A program made the translations under genes and the position numbers. Shown piece by piece: positions 16,692 through 25,063 of a stretch of DNA of 26,636 bases; the first letter of the stretch is position 1, and the number at the start of each line of letters is the position of its first letter. This DNA comes from an uncultured Lachnospiraceae bacterium. GTDB lineage: Bacteria > Bacillota > Clostridia > Lachnospirales > Lachnospiraceae. Below the pieces are notes generated by a model that was not told where the DNA came from, did not search any database, and saw only the letters and a program-made list of their open reading frames with translations. The DNA lies in assembly GCA_910587895.1 (NCBI GenBank), contig CAJUOE010000105.1:1-26636 (forward strand). Reading direction: 5' to 3'.

Positions 16692-16835
16692 ATGAAACAG
16701 CCCATATTCAGTAAACGGATACTCCAACCATTACTTAATATCTTCCATAGTTTGGGAAGTGCCTGTGAAATTTTCTGTTTCGTATAGAAATGGCAGGTCG
16801 GGCGATACTACTAATAATTTAAGGAGGTTATCACA
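16692..16835 (+). ncRNA. Structured rpsO leader, candidate S15 autoregulatory RNA
   Basis: Two adjacent hairpins can form: CTTCC (16742-16746) with GGAAG (16755-16759), and CCTG (16762-16765) with CAGG (16794-16797) enclosing TTTCT (16772-16776) with AGAAA (16786-16790). GGGCGATAC follows, then the ribosome site AAGGAGGT. Ribosomal protein S15 represses its own mRNA through leader structures in several bacterial groups, including Bacillus relatives. Whether this leader is one of the known classes needs a covariance-model match. Confidence 0.4.
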
Positions 16836-17102
16836 ATGATAGCAAAGGAAAAGAAACAGAAAGTTATTGCAGAGTACGCGAGGACACCGGGCGATACAGG
16901 TTCACCGGAAGTTCAGATTGCAATTTTGACTGCAAGAATCCAGGAATTAACTGAGCATTTGAAGGAACATCCCAAGGATCATCATTCCAGACGTGGACTT
17001 TTGAAGATGGTAGGTCAGAGACGTGGTCTTCTGGCTTATTTGAAGAAGATTGATATCGAGAGATATCGTACATTGATTGAGCGTTTAGGAATCAGAAAAT
17101 AG
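16836..17102 (+). CDS. rpsO: 30S ribosomal protein S15
   Basis: S15 is a primary binder of the central domain of 16S rRNA (helices 20-22) and bridges to the 50S subunit. The 88-aa length is the family norm. Hallmark motifs are DTGSPEVQIAILTARI, HPKDHHSRRGLLKMVGQRRGLLAYLKK and RYRTLIERLGIRK at the end. The start follows a strong AAGGAGGT. It pairs with pnp, 55 bp downstream, as in many bacteria. Confidence 0.98.
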   Translation: MIAKEKKQKVIAEYARTPGDTGSPEVQIAILTARIQELTEHLKEHPKDHHSRRGLLKMVGQRRGLLAYLKKIDIERYRTLIERLGIRK

Positions 17103-17112
17103 TTTATGTTGG

Positions 17113-17138
17113 AAATAGAGCGGTTCTCCGCTCTATTT
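17113..17138 (+). terminator. Hairpin between rpsO and pnp
   Basis: AAATAGAGCGG (17113-17123), loop TTCT and CCGCTCTATTT (17128-17138) form a perfect 11-bp stem; the 3' arm ends in T-rich ATTTTC. It could attenuate transcription into pnp or be an RNase processing site for PNPase control, as the rpsO-pnp hairpin is in E. coli. pnp's ribosome site AGAAGGAG follows within 20 bases, and I see no promoter between, so pnp must depend on read-through. Confidence 0.7.
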
Positions 17139-17157
17139 TCTCAGAAGGAGAAAAGTT

Positions 17158-19254
17158 ATGTATAAACAGTTTACTATGGATTTGGCAGGAAGGACGCTGC
17201 GGGTTGATATCGGCAGGGTGGCTGCGCAGGCGAACGGCGCGGCGTTCATGCACTATGGCGATACGGTGGTATTGTCTACGGCAACTGCATCGGATAAACC
17301 GAGGGAGGGAATTGATTTCTTCCCTTTAAGCGTAGAATTTGAAGAGAAATTATACTCGGTTGGCAAAATTCCGGGTGGTTTCAATAAGAGGGAAGGAAAG
17401 GCTTCGGAAAATGCAGTTCTGACTGCCCGTGTCATTGACCGCCCGATGCGTCCGCTGTTTCCCAAGGATTATCGCAATGACGTTACGCTGAACAATCTGG
17501 TCATGAGCGTAGATCCTCAGTGCCGCCCGGAACTTGTGGCGATGCTTGGTTCTGCAATCGCAACCAGCATTTCTGACATTCCATTTGCAGGACCCTGTGC
17601 AACTACGCAGGTAGGGATGATCGACGGCGAATTTGTCATTAATCCGTCACAGGAACAGTGGAAGAATGGCGATTTGAACCTGACGGTGGCATCTACAAGC
17701 GAAAAGGTCATCATGATTGAGGCGGGGGCCAACGAGATTCCCGAGGATCAGATGATTGAGGCCATTTACAAGGCGCATGAAATCAATCAGGAAATTATTG
17801 CCTTTATCAATCAGATTGTAGCAGAGGTTGGAAAGACCAAACATGAATATACAAGCTGTGCCGTTCCGGAAGAATTATTTGCAGCTATCCGTGAACTCGT
17901 TCCTCCCGAGCAGATGGAGGAAGCGGTGTTCACCGATGAAAAACAGGTGCGTGAAGAGAATATTCGAAATATTACAGACAAACTGGAAGAGGCATTTGCA
18001 GAGAAGGAAGAATGGCTGGAGGTACTGGGAGAGGCAATTTACCAGTATCAGAAGAAGACTGTCCGCAAGATGATTTTAAAAGACCACAGGAGACCGGACG
18101 GACGTGCGATTGACCAGATACGTCCGCTGGCGGCAGAAGTGGATATCATTCCGAGAGTACATGGTTCCGCGATGTTTACGCGTGGACAAACCCAGATTTG
18201 CGATGTCGTTACGCTGGCGCCGTTATCTGAGGTGCAGAGGATTGACGGTCTGGATGAAAATGAAGTCAACAAACGCTATATGCATCATTATAATTTCCCC
18301 TCTTATTCTGTTGGCGAGACGAAACCGAGCAGAGGACCGGGAAGACGTGAGATTGGCCATGGCGCGCTGGCAGAACGTGCGCTGATGCCGGTACTTCCCT
18401 CAGAAGAGGAATTCCCATATGCAATCCGTGCCGTGTCCGAGACGTTTGAGTCCAATGGCTCTACTTCTATGGCATCAACCTGTGCATCCTGTATGTCATT
18501 GATGGCAGCGGGTGTTCCGATTAAGAAGATGGTTGCAGGAATTTCCTGTGGTCTGGTGACCGGGGATACTGATGACGATTATATCGTATTGACGGATATT
18601 CAGGGGCTGGAAGACTTTTTCGGCGATATGGACTTTAAGGTGACTGGTACGCATGACGGAATCACAGCTATCCAGATGGATATCAAGATTCATGGCCTTA
18701 CCAGGCCGATTGTAGAGGAAGCCATTCGCAGGACGAGAGAAGCGAGATTATACATCATGGATGAAGTTATGTCCAAGGCGATTGCAGAGCCGAGGAAAGA
18801 GGTCGGCGAGCTGGCGCCTAAGATTATACAGATTCAGATTGATCCGGCAAAGATTGGCGACGTTGTTGGACAGAGAGGCAAGACCATCAATGCAATTATT
18901 GAGCAGACTGGCGTGAAAATTGACATCAGTGATGAGGGCGCGGTATCTGTCTGCGGAACCGACAGAGAAATGATGGACAAGGCTGTGGAGATGATCGAGA
19001 TTATTACCACAGATTTTGAGGCAGGACAGATTTTTGTCGGTAAAGTCATCAGCATCAAAGAGTTTGGAGCATTTTTGGAGTTTGCCCCGGGCAAAGAGGG
19101 AATGGTTCATATTTCCAAGATTTCCCGCCAGCGTATCAACCGTGTAGAGGATGTGCTGACATTGGGCGATATCGTGAAAGTGGTATGTCTGGGCAAGGAC
19201 AAGATGGGAAGAATCAGTTTTTCCATCAAGGATGTGCCGAAGGAAGAGAAATAA
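17158..19254 (+). CDS. pnp: Polyribonucleotide nucleotidyltransferase (PNPase)
   Basis: PNPase is a phosphate-dependent 3'-5' exoribonuclease that also adds RNA tails in reverse; it acts as a trimer. The 698-aa protein has two RNase PH-like domains joined by a helical segment. The first includes FFPLSVEFEEKLYSVGKIPGG and RPMRPLFPKDYRNDV; the second includes RPDGRAIDQIRPL, SVGETKPSRGPGRREIGHG and SNGSTSMASTCASC. A KH domain follows (about 556-615, IGDVVGQRGKTINAI), then an S1 domain (about 623-693, GKVISIKEFGAFLEF). All core motifs look intact. ATG 17158 follows AGAAGGAG. Confidence 0.98.
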   Translation: MYKQFTMDLAGRTLRVDIGRVAAQANGAAFMHYGDTVVLSTATASDKPREGIDFFPLSVEFEEKLYSVGKIPGGFNKREGKASENAVLTARVIDRPMRPLFPKDYRNDVTLNNLVMSVDPQCRPELVAMLGSAIATSISDIPFAGPCATTQVGMIDGEFVINPSQEQWKNGDLNLTVASTSEKVIMIEAGANEIPEDQMIEAIYKAHEINQEIIAFINQIVAEVGKTKHEYTSCAVPEELFAAIRELVPPEQMEEAVFTDEKQVREENIRNITDKLEEAFAEKEEWLEVLGEAIYQYQKKTVRKMILKDHRRPDGRAIDQIRPLAAEVDIIPRVHGSAMFTRGQTQICDVVTLAPLSEVQRIDGLDENEVNKRYMHHYNFPSYSVGETKPSRGPGRREIGHGALAERALMPVLPSEEEFPYAIRAVSETFESNGSTSMASTCASCMSLMAAGVPIKKMVAGISCGLVTGDTDDDYIVLTDIQGLEDFFGDMDFKVTGTHDGITAIQMDIKIHGLTRPIVEEAIRRTREARLYIMDEVMSKAIAEPRKEVGELAPKIIQIQIDPAKIGDVVGQRGKTINAIIEQTGVKIDISDEGAVSVCGTDREMMDKAVEMIEIITTDFEAGQIFVGKVISIKEFGAFLEFAPGKEGMVHISKISRQRINRVEDVLTLGDIVKVVCLGKDKMGRISFSIKDVPKEEK

Positions 19255-19274
19255 AGCATGATTTTAAAGGAATG

Positions 19275-19299
19275 GGTGGGGCCGGGGGTCTCACCTTTT
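19275..19299 (+). terminator. Possible weak terminator after pnp
   Basis: GGTGGG (19275-19280) can pair with CTCACC (19290-19295, one G:T pair), with a G-rich loop, and TTTT follows (19296-19299). The stem is short and the call is tentative. The rest of the 130-base gap before the protease shows no clear promoter. Confidence 0.3.
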
Positions 19300-19384
19300 C
19301 TGTATTTTACAGGAAAAAATGATATACGCACCCGCACAGGAAGTCTTCTGCATATATTAACAAAAAAGGAATTTATAAATTCTC

Positions 19385-20272
19385 ATGGACAGAGTCAGAC
19401 AAATTATCAATGCAGAAGCGGCATATAGAAGAGGGTATTTTGGAGAGAATATAGGTGTGGCTGTTCTTGATACCGGAATTTTTTCGCATGTGGATTTCGG
19501 GCGGCGGATTGTATTTTTTAAGGATTATGTTGGCGGCAGGCGTGGCACTTATGACGACAATGGTCATGGAACCCATATTGCTGGAATTATTGGCGGGGAT
19601 GGCATGGCCTCCCGAGGAAAATACATGGGGATTGCCCCGGCCTGCCATTTCATTATTCTGAAAATTCTGGATCGAAAAGGGAATGGAAATACGGAAAATG
19701 TTGTGCAGGCAATTGAATGGCTGGTACGCCATAAGGAGCAGTATCAGATACGGATTGTAAATATTTCCATTGGCATGGTCTTACAGGCGGAAAGCCGGGA
19801 GCGGGCACGCCTGCTGAAAGCGGTGGAATATGCCTGGGATCATAATCTAGTGGTAGTGGCGGCAGCCGGGAATAACGGGCCGGGCAGGAGCAGCATTACG
19901 GTGCCGGGCATCAGCCGCAAAGTCATCACGGTAGGATGCTTTGACGATACCAAAGAGCGGATTGGAAGATCCATGTTGAAACCACAGTATTCCGGTCAGG
20001 GTCCTACGGAGCATTGTATCGTAAAACCGGAACTGGTGGTTCCGGGGACGAATGTGACGAGCTGCGCCAACCAGCCGGGAATGTATACGCGAAAGAGCGG
20101 AACATCCATGGCTGCGCCCATGGTGAGCGGCAGCATAGCGCTCCTGCTCAGTAAATATCCGCAGATTACGCCGGCGGAAGTGAAACTGCGTCTTTACCGC
20201 AGGACGCTGGATCTGGGACTTCCTCAGTCCAAGCAGGGCTGGGGGATGGTGGACATTGGAAGACTAATTTGA
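19385..20272 (+). CDS. S8 family (subtilisin-like) serine protease, no signal peptide
   Basis: A 295-aa subtilase with an intact triad: Asp29 in VAVLDTGI, His61 in DDNGHGTHIAG and Ser241 in KSGTSMAAPMVSG. The oxyanion Asn lies in AAAGNNGPG. There is no signal peptide or propeptide before the catalytic domain, so it resembles intracellular subtilisins and probably acts in the cytoplasm. ATG 19385 is the first start after in-frame stops at 19358 and 19376; the nearest ribosome site AGGA (19367-19370) is rather distant, so translation may be weak. cls follows 28-37 bases downstream, probably in the same transcript. Substrates are unknown. Confidence 0.92.
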   Translation: MDRVRQIINAEAAYRRGYFGENIGVAVLDTGIFSHVDFGRRIVFFKDYVGGRRGTYDDNGHGTHIAGIIGGDGMASRGKYMGIAPACHFIILKILDRKGNGNTENVVQAIEWLVRHKEQYQIRIVNISIGMVLQAESRERARLLKAVEYAWDHNLVVVAAAGNNGPGRSSITVPGISRKVITVGCFDDTKERIGRSMLKPQYSGQGPTEHCIVKPELVVPGTNVTSCANQPGMYTRKSGTSMAAPMVSGSIALLLSKYPQITPAEVKLRLYRRTLDLGLPQSKQGWGMVDIGRLI

Positions 20273-20309
20273 CCGAAAGATTTTTACAACGCACGAGAGG
20301 ATGAATCAG

Positions 20310-21848
20310 ATGAAGAAAATTAAGAAGTTTTTGCTGGGAAGAGCAACGATCGTGGCTTTGGGAGTAGCCGTTCAGCTGGGCTGGATGTTGCTGTTCATAC
20401 AGAAATACAGCGTACGCTATTCCTTTATTGGTACATTGATTGACATTGTCGCAATATTTATTGCGTTGGTGATTGTGAATAAGAACAGCAATCCTTCCTA
20501 CAAACTTATCTGGATGGTGGTCATCCTCGCCATTCCCCTTGTCGGAGTTCTTCTGTATTTTGCTTTTGGCCGCTCAAAACTTACAAGACCGACGCGCAAG
20601 CGCATGGAGGTCATCAATCGACAGATGGAGCAGGAGTTTCCCCAGAACGAAAATATTCTTGAGAAAATCCGCGCCATGGATAAGGAAGCTTACCGCCAGT
20701 CAAAATACGTGCGTGATTGGGCGAAATTTCCGGTGTATGAGAACACAACCACAAAATATTACAGCAGAGGAGAGGAAATGTTTCCCGACATGCTTGCCGC
20801 GTTAGATCAGGCACAGCATTTTATTTTCATGGAATTTTTTATTGTGGAAGAGGGCGAGATGTTCGGGAAAATACTTGAGGTTCTGAAACGCAAGGTAGCA
20901 CAGGGCGTGGACGTGAGGTTTATTTATGATGATTTTGGATGTGTGACGACGCTCCCGGTAAAGTATTATCAGACGTTGCAGGAGATGGGCATCAAATGCG
21001 TCAGGTTCAATCCGCTCTACCCGGTCATCTCGGTTCTTATGAACAACCGCGACCATCGGAAGATTCTGGTGGTGGATGGCAAAGTCGGTTTCACCGGCGG
21101 CATCAATCTTGCGGATGAGTATATCAACCATGTGGTGCGTTTCGGTTATTGGAAAGATACCGGCATACGGCTTGAGGGAGAGGCGGTCTGGAGTTTTACC
21201 GTAATGTTTCTGGAAATGTGGTGCTACATTAACCGGACCGTGGAAGAGGATATTTCCCGATTCCGCCCTGAAAAATATCAGACAGCCCCGTTCCATAGCG
21301 ACGGATTTATACAGCCTTACGCGGACAGTCCTCTGGATTCTGAGACTACGGGCGAAAATATTTACATGAATATCATAAACCGTGCCAGGGACTATGTGTA
21401 CATTTTCACGCCTTATCTGATACCGGACAATGAGATGATAAAATCTTTGCAGAACGCGGCAAAGAGCGGTGTGGACGTGCGTATTATCATGCCGGGGATT
21501 CCGGATAAGCGGATTGTTTTCTGGTTGAGCCAGTCCTACTATGAACCCCTGCTTGAGTGCGGCGTACGCATTTATCAGTACACGCCGGGATTTCTCCATG
21601 CAAAATGTTTTGTGAGTGATGATACAGTGGCTACCGTTGGCAGCATCAATATGGATTACCGCAGCCTTTATCTTCATTTTGAATGCGGCGTCTGGATGTA
21701 CCAGTCCGCCGCAGTAGGGAAGGTGAAGGAGGATATGCTGCAAACGATAGCGGAGTCTGAAGAAATCAACATGGATTTCTGTCGGAAACGTCCTGCGATT
21801 ATCCGACCATTCCTTGGCGTCGTGCGCCTGTTTGCGCCTTTGATGTAA
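20310..21848 (+). CDS. cls: Cardiolipin synthase (phospholipase D superfamily)
   Basis: The enzyme joins two phosphatidylglycerols into cardiolipin and glycerol at the membrane. The N-terminus has two to three hydrophobic segments (about 10-90), as in ClsA-type proteins. Two HKD motifs form the active site: HRKILVVD at His249, followed by GGINLADEY, and HAKCFVSDD at His430, followed by GSINMDYRS. It ends FRxxRP to RLFAPLM, as usual; length is 512 aa. ATG 20310 is preferred to 20301 because GAGAGG (20295-20300) abuts the latter. The 3' end overlaps the minus-strand carboxypeptidase remnant by 50 bases. Confidence 0.94.
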   Translation: MKKIKKFLLGRATIVALGVAVQLGWMLLFIQKYSVRYSFIGTLIDIVAIFIALVIVNKNSNPSYKLIWMVVILAIPLVGVLLYFAFGRSKLTRPTRKRMEVINRQMEQEFPQNENILEKIRAMDKEAYRQSKYVRDWAKFPVYENTTTKYYSRGEEMFPDMLAALDQAQHFIFMEFFIVEEGEMFGKILEVLKRKVAQGVDVRFIYDDFGCVTTLPVKYYQTLQEMGIKCVRFNPLYPVISVLMNNRDHRKILVVDGKVGFTGGINLADEYINHVVRFGYWKDTGIRLEGEAVWSFTVMFLEMWCYINRTVEEDISRFRPEKYQTAPFHSDGFIQPYADSPLDSETTGENIYMNIINRARDYVYIFTPYLIPDNEMIKSLQNAAKSGVDVRIIMPGIPDKRIVFWLSQSYYEPLLECGVRIYQYTPGFLHAKCFVSDDTVATVGSINMDYRSLYLHFECGVWMYQSAAVGKVKEDMLQTIAESEEINMDFCRKRPAIIRPFLGVVRLFAPLM

Positions 21849-22638
21849 TTAGTAATTCCTCTAAAGTCTTTTTCAGGTAATCCTTAAACAATGCCTTTCT
21901 CACGTCCTCATCAAACAACACGTTGACGGAGCCGATTTCTTTCTGGTTCAGCTTATAGACCAGCCGGCCGGCTTTGTCTCCTTTGGTGATGGGGGCTGTG
22001 GCAGATTCCGGAAGTTCCAGTTCCTTCGTAATCTGTGAAAAGTCAGCTCCGGTCACATCCAGATAAGAGAAGTCGGATTCATAGGCCAGGGCAGCCTGTT
22101 CTTTGACGCCGCCCTGCACGGCAAGCATTGGCAGCCGTTCTTTTTCCGTGTCTGTATAAACCTGGCATTTTCCAAAACCATAGTTGAGAAGTGCAGTTGC
22201 GTCTGCAAAGCGGATTTTGTGATCCGGTGCGCCCATGATGACGGCAATCAGTTCCAGCCCGTCTTTTTTTGCAGTGGCAGATACACAGTATTTTGCCTGG
22301 TCTGTGGATCCCGTCTTCAATCCGGTAGCGTATGGATACTGCTTAATCAGTTTGTTGGTATTGGCAAGCCCAAATTCGGAGGAACCGCGTTTGGTGACAT
22401 GGGTGATGTTTTCCATCCAGATTGTGCAGTAATCATGGATTTGCGGATACTTTACAATCAATTCCCGCGACATCAGGGCAACGTCCCCTGCGGTCGTCAT
22501 ATGTCCCTCTACATCCAGTCCACAGCAGTTGACAAAATTCGTGTTGTTCATGCCAAGGTCTTTGGCGCGCTGGTTCATTCTTGCAACAAACTCCTGCTCG
22601 CTTCCGCAGATGTGTTCCGCCATGGCCACACATGTGGC
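21799..22638 (-). pseudogene. Truncated D-alanyl-D-alanine carboxypeptidase (DacF/PBP5-like), N-terminal half missing
   Basis: The family trims the terminal D-Ala from peptidoglycan stems. The visible part begins at ATCVAMAEHICGSEQEF, just past where the SxN motif should be, then continues normally through NNTNFVNCCGLD, the KTG motif in ATGLKTGS and the C-terminal PBP5-like beta domain (about 180-265 of the fragment). The SxxK nucleophile, the SxN motif and the signal peptide, roughly 120-140 residues, are absent. Upstream in frame only a few unrelated residues precede a stop at 22663-22665. A GTG at 22629 could open a 276-aa frame, but the product could not be catalytic. Its 3' end overlaps cls convergently. 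Either a real deletion or a misassembly lies near 22640. Confidence 0.85.
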
Positions 22639-22665
22639 ATATAGAAAAAGGAAACAATTCAGCTA

Positions 22666-22694
22666 TTTACTAATCCGGCAAAAAATGATATGAT
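22666..22694 (+). promoter_or_regulatory. Probable promoter of the ior operon
   Basis: TTTACT (22666-22671), a 17-base spacer and TATGAT (22689-22694) predict a start near 22701, 33 bases before iorA. It lies just outside the break in the carboxypeptidase gene. Confidence 0.6.
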
Positions 22695-22733
22695 GGTAGA
22701 CGGAAAATCAGGTTACGGAAAGGATGTCTATTT

Positions 22734-24476
22734 ATGAGACAATTAATGTTAGGAAATCAGGCATTTGCAAGAGGATTGTACGAGGCCGGATGCGCGGTTG
22801 TATCAAGCTATCCGGGAACACCGAGTACGGAAGTTACAGAGGAAGCCGCTAAGTATGAGGAAATCTACTGCGAGTGGGCACCCAATGAGAAAGTAGCAAT
22901 GGAGACGGCTTTCGGTGCGTCTCTGGCAGGTAAGAGAAGTTTTTGCGGAATGAAACATGTGGGCCTGAACGTGGCGGCAGACCCTTTGTTTACCTGTTCT
23001 TATACAGGCGTAAATGCAGGTATGGTAATTTGTGTGGCAGACGATGCGGGAATGCATTCCTCACAGAATGAACAGGACTCCCGTCATTATGCAGCCGCGG
23101 CAAAGGTGCCGATGCTGGAGCCGGCAGATTCGGCAGAGGCATGTGAATTTGTGAAACAGGCTTATGAGCTTTCGGAAGAATACGATACGCCGGTCATCGT
23201 TAAGATGTGTACGAGGGTTGCGCATTCCCAGAGTATCGTGGAGATGGGCGAGAGAGTGGAGAAAGAACCGCTTGCATATGAGAAGAACATTGCAAAATAT
23301 GTGATGATGCCGGCCAATGCAATCCGCCGCCATCCGTTTGTGGAGGAGCGCACGGCAAAGCTTGCCCAGTTTGCGGAAAACTGTACATTTAACCGTGTGG
23401 AGATGGGCGACACCAAACTTGGCATCATTACATCTTCCACGAGTTATCAATATGTAAAGGAAGTGTTTGGAGATCAGGCAAGCATCTTAAAGCTGGGCAT
23501 GATTTATCCCCTTCCGAAAGAGTTGATTCTTGACTTTGCCGCAAAAGTGGACAAACTGGCAATCGTTGAGGAATTAGATCCCATCATTGAAGACCATTGC
23601 AAGAAGTTAGGGCTTGCGGTGACGGGCAAAGAAGTTCTTCCGATGGAGGGAGAATATTCCCAGAATTTAATAGCAGAAAAATTTGGCAGGAAACTGCCGC
23701 CTTATAAGAGCCTGGATGAAAATCTTCCCGGACGACCGCCCGTGATGTGTGCCGGATGTCCGCACAGAGGATTGTTTTACATATTATCTCAGAATAAATG
23801 TACGGTTCTCGGAGATATCGGGTGTTATACGCTCGGTGCGGTAGCGCCCTTAAGTGCAATGGAAATGACGCTTTGCATGGGAGCGTCCGTAAGCTCCATT
23901 CACGGATTCAACAAGGCGCTGGGCGAAGAGAGCGAGGGCAAGACAGTGGCGGTCATTGGAGACTCCACGTTTATGCATTCCGGAATGACCGGGCTTGCAA
24001 ATATCGCATACAATCAGAGTAATTCCACGGTGATTATTTTGGATAATTCCATCACGGGAATGACCGGGCATCAGCAGAATCCTACCACAGGATATAATAT
24101 CAAGGGAGATCCGGCGGGAAAAATTGATTTGGAGAGCTTATGTCGCGCGATGGGCTTTGCACGTGTCACAGTAGTTGACCCTTACGATTTAGCGGCATGT
24201 GACAAAGTCATCAAAGAGGAACTTGCGGCAAAAGAGCCGTCTGTGATCATCAGCAGACGTCCCTGCGCCCTCTTAAAATATGTGGAGCATAAGCCGCCGA
24301 TTCGCGCCGTGCAGGATAAATGCGTGGGCTGCAAATCCTGTATGCGCCTTGGCTGTCCGGCAATCAGCATGAAAGAGAAAAAAGCAGTCATCGACAACAC
24401 GCTCTGCGTAGGCTGCGGCGTCTGCCAGCAGTTATGTAAGTTCGATGCGTTACAGTCCGGGGAGGTGCTAAGATGA
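22734..24476 (+). CDS. iorA: Indolepyruvate ferredoxin oxidoreductase, alpha subunit
   Basis: With IorB this enzyme oxidatively decarboxylates aryl pyruvates (from Trp, Phe, Tyr) to aryl-acetyl-CoA and reduces ferredoxin. It is oxygen-sensitive and cytoplasmic. The 580-aa protein has an N-terminal pyrimidine-binding domain (SSYPGTPSTEVTEEAAKY, WAPNEKVAMETAFGASLAGKR), a middle region, and a TPP-binding domain (PPVMCAGCPHRGLFYIL, GDIGCYTLG, GDSTFMHSGMTGL with LDNSITGMTGHQQNP). Two [4Fe-4S] motifs close it: Cys530/533/536/541 and Cys558/561/564/568. GGAAAGGA lies ahead of ATG 22734. The stop overlaps the iorB start by 4 bases. Confidence 0.96.
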   Translation: MRQLMLGNQAFARGLYEAGCAVVSSYPGTPSTEVTEEAAKYEEIYCEWAPNEKVAMETAFGASLAGKRSFCGMKHVGLNVAADPLFTCSYTGVNAGMVICVADDAGMHSSQNEQDSRHYAAAAKVPMLEPADSAEACEFVKQAYELSEEYDTPVIVKMCTRVAHSQSIVEMGERVEKEPLAYEKNIAKYVMMPANAIRRHPFVEERTAKLAQFAENCTFNRVEMGDTKLGIITSSTSYQYVKEVFGDQASILKLGMIYPLPKELILDFAAKVDKLAIVEELDPIIEDHCKKLGLAVTGKEVLPMEGEYSQNLIAEKFGRKLPPYKSLDENLPGRPPVMCAGCPHRGLFYILSQNKCTVLGDIGCYTLGAVAPLSAMEMTLCMGASVSSIHGFNKALGEESEGKTVAVIGDSTFMHSGMTGLANIAYNQSNSTVIILDNSITGMTGHQQNPTTGYNIKGDPAGKIDLESLCRAMGFARVTVVDPYDLAACDKVIKEELAAKEPSVIISRRPCALLKYVEHKPPIRAVQDKCVGCKSCMRLGCPAISMKEKKAVIDNTLCVGCGVCQQLCKFDALQSGEVLR

Positions 24477-25042
24477 CAAAGAATATTATGATCGTAGGCG
24501 TAGGAGGACAGGGTTCCCTGCTTGCCAGTAAATTATTAGGACATCTGCTCCTGTCCGAGGGGTATGATGTGAAAGTATCCGAAGTACATGGAATGAGCCA
24601 GCGCGGAGGAAGCGTTGTTACTTATGTAAGATTTGGTGAAAAAGTATATTCTCCGATTATTGATAAGGGAGAGGCAGATTTCATCGTTTCTTTTGAGAAA
24701 CTGGAGGCCGCGCGTTATGTGGAATATCTCAAGGAGGATGGAAGGATTGTTGTAAATACGCAGGAAATAGATCCTATGCCGGTAATCACCGGGGCAGCGA
24801 CCTATCCGGAGAACCTTATTGATAAAATGAAGTCGCTGGGCATTCAGGTAGACGATATGGACTGCCTGTCAATCGCTGAGGAGGCAGGTTCCGCCAAAGC
24901 AGTCAATATTGTGCTGATGGGGCGTCTGTCCAGATATTTTGACATTCCTGCCTCAAAATGGCAGAAGGCAATCAAAGAATGCGTCCCGGCTAAATTTGCA
25001 GAAATGAATGAGAAAGCGTTCCTGCTGGGGCGTGGAGAATAA
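24473..25042 (+). CDS. iorB: Indolepyruvate ferredoxin oxidoreductase, beta subunit
   Basis: This is the gamma-type 2-oxoacid oxidoreductase subunit that completes the IorAB heterodimer and contributes to CoA binding. The motifs VGVGGQGSLLASKLLG and EVHGMSQRGGSVVTYVRFG are characteristic. Length of 189 aa is normal. ATGA overlap with iorA indicates translational coupling, with GGGGAGG in the end of iorA as ribosome site. The ligase gene begins 21 bases downstream. Confidence 0.96.
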   Translation: MTKNIMIVGVGGQGSLLASKLLGHLLLSEGYDVKVSEVHGMSQRGGSVVTYVRFGEKVYSPIIDKGEADFIVSFEKLEAARYVEYLKEDGRIVVNTQEIDPMPVITGAATYPENLIDKMKSLGIQVDDMDCLSIAEEAGSAKAVNIVLMGRLSRYFDIPASKWQKAIKECVPAKFAEMNEKAFLLGRGE

Positions 25043-25063
25043 AATGAACGAATGGAGACGGAA

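Noticed and set aside
19258..19384. Possible small gene between pnp and the protease
   Set aside because: No frame here has both a ribosome site and protein-like composition; the protease frame has stops at 19358 and 19376.
20802..21743. Minus-strand open frame of 313 codons
   Set aside because: Fully antisense to cls, with no ribosome site or family resemblance.
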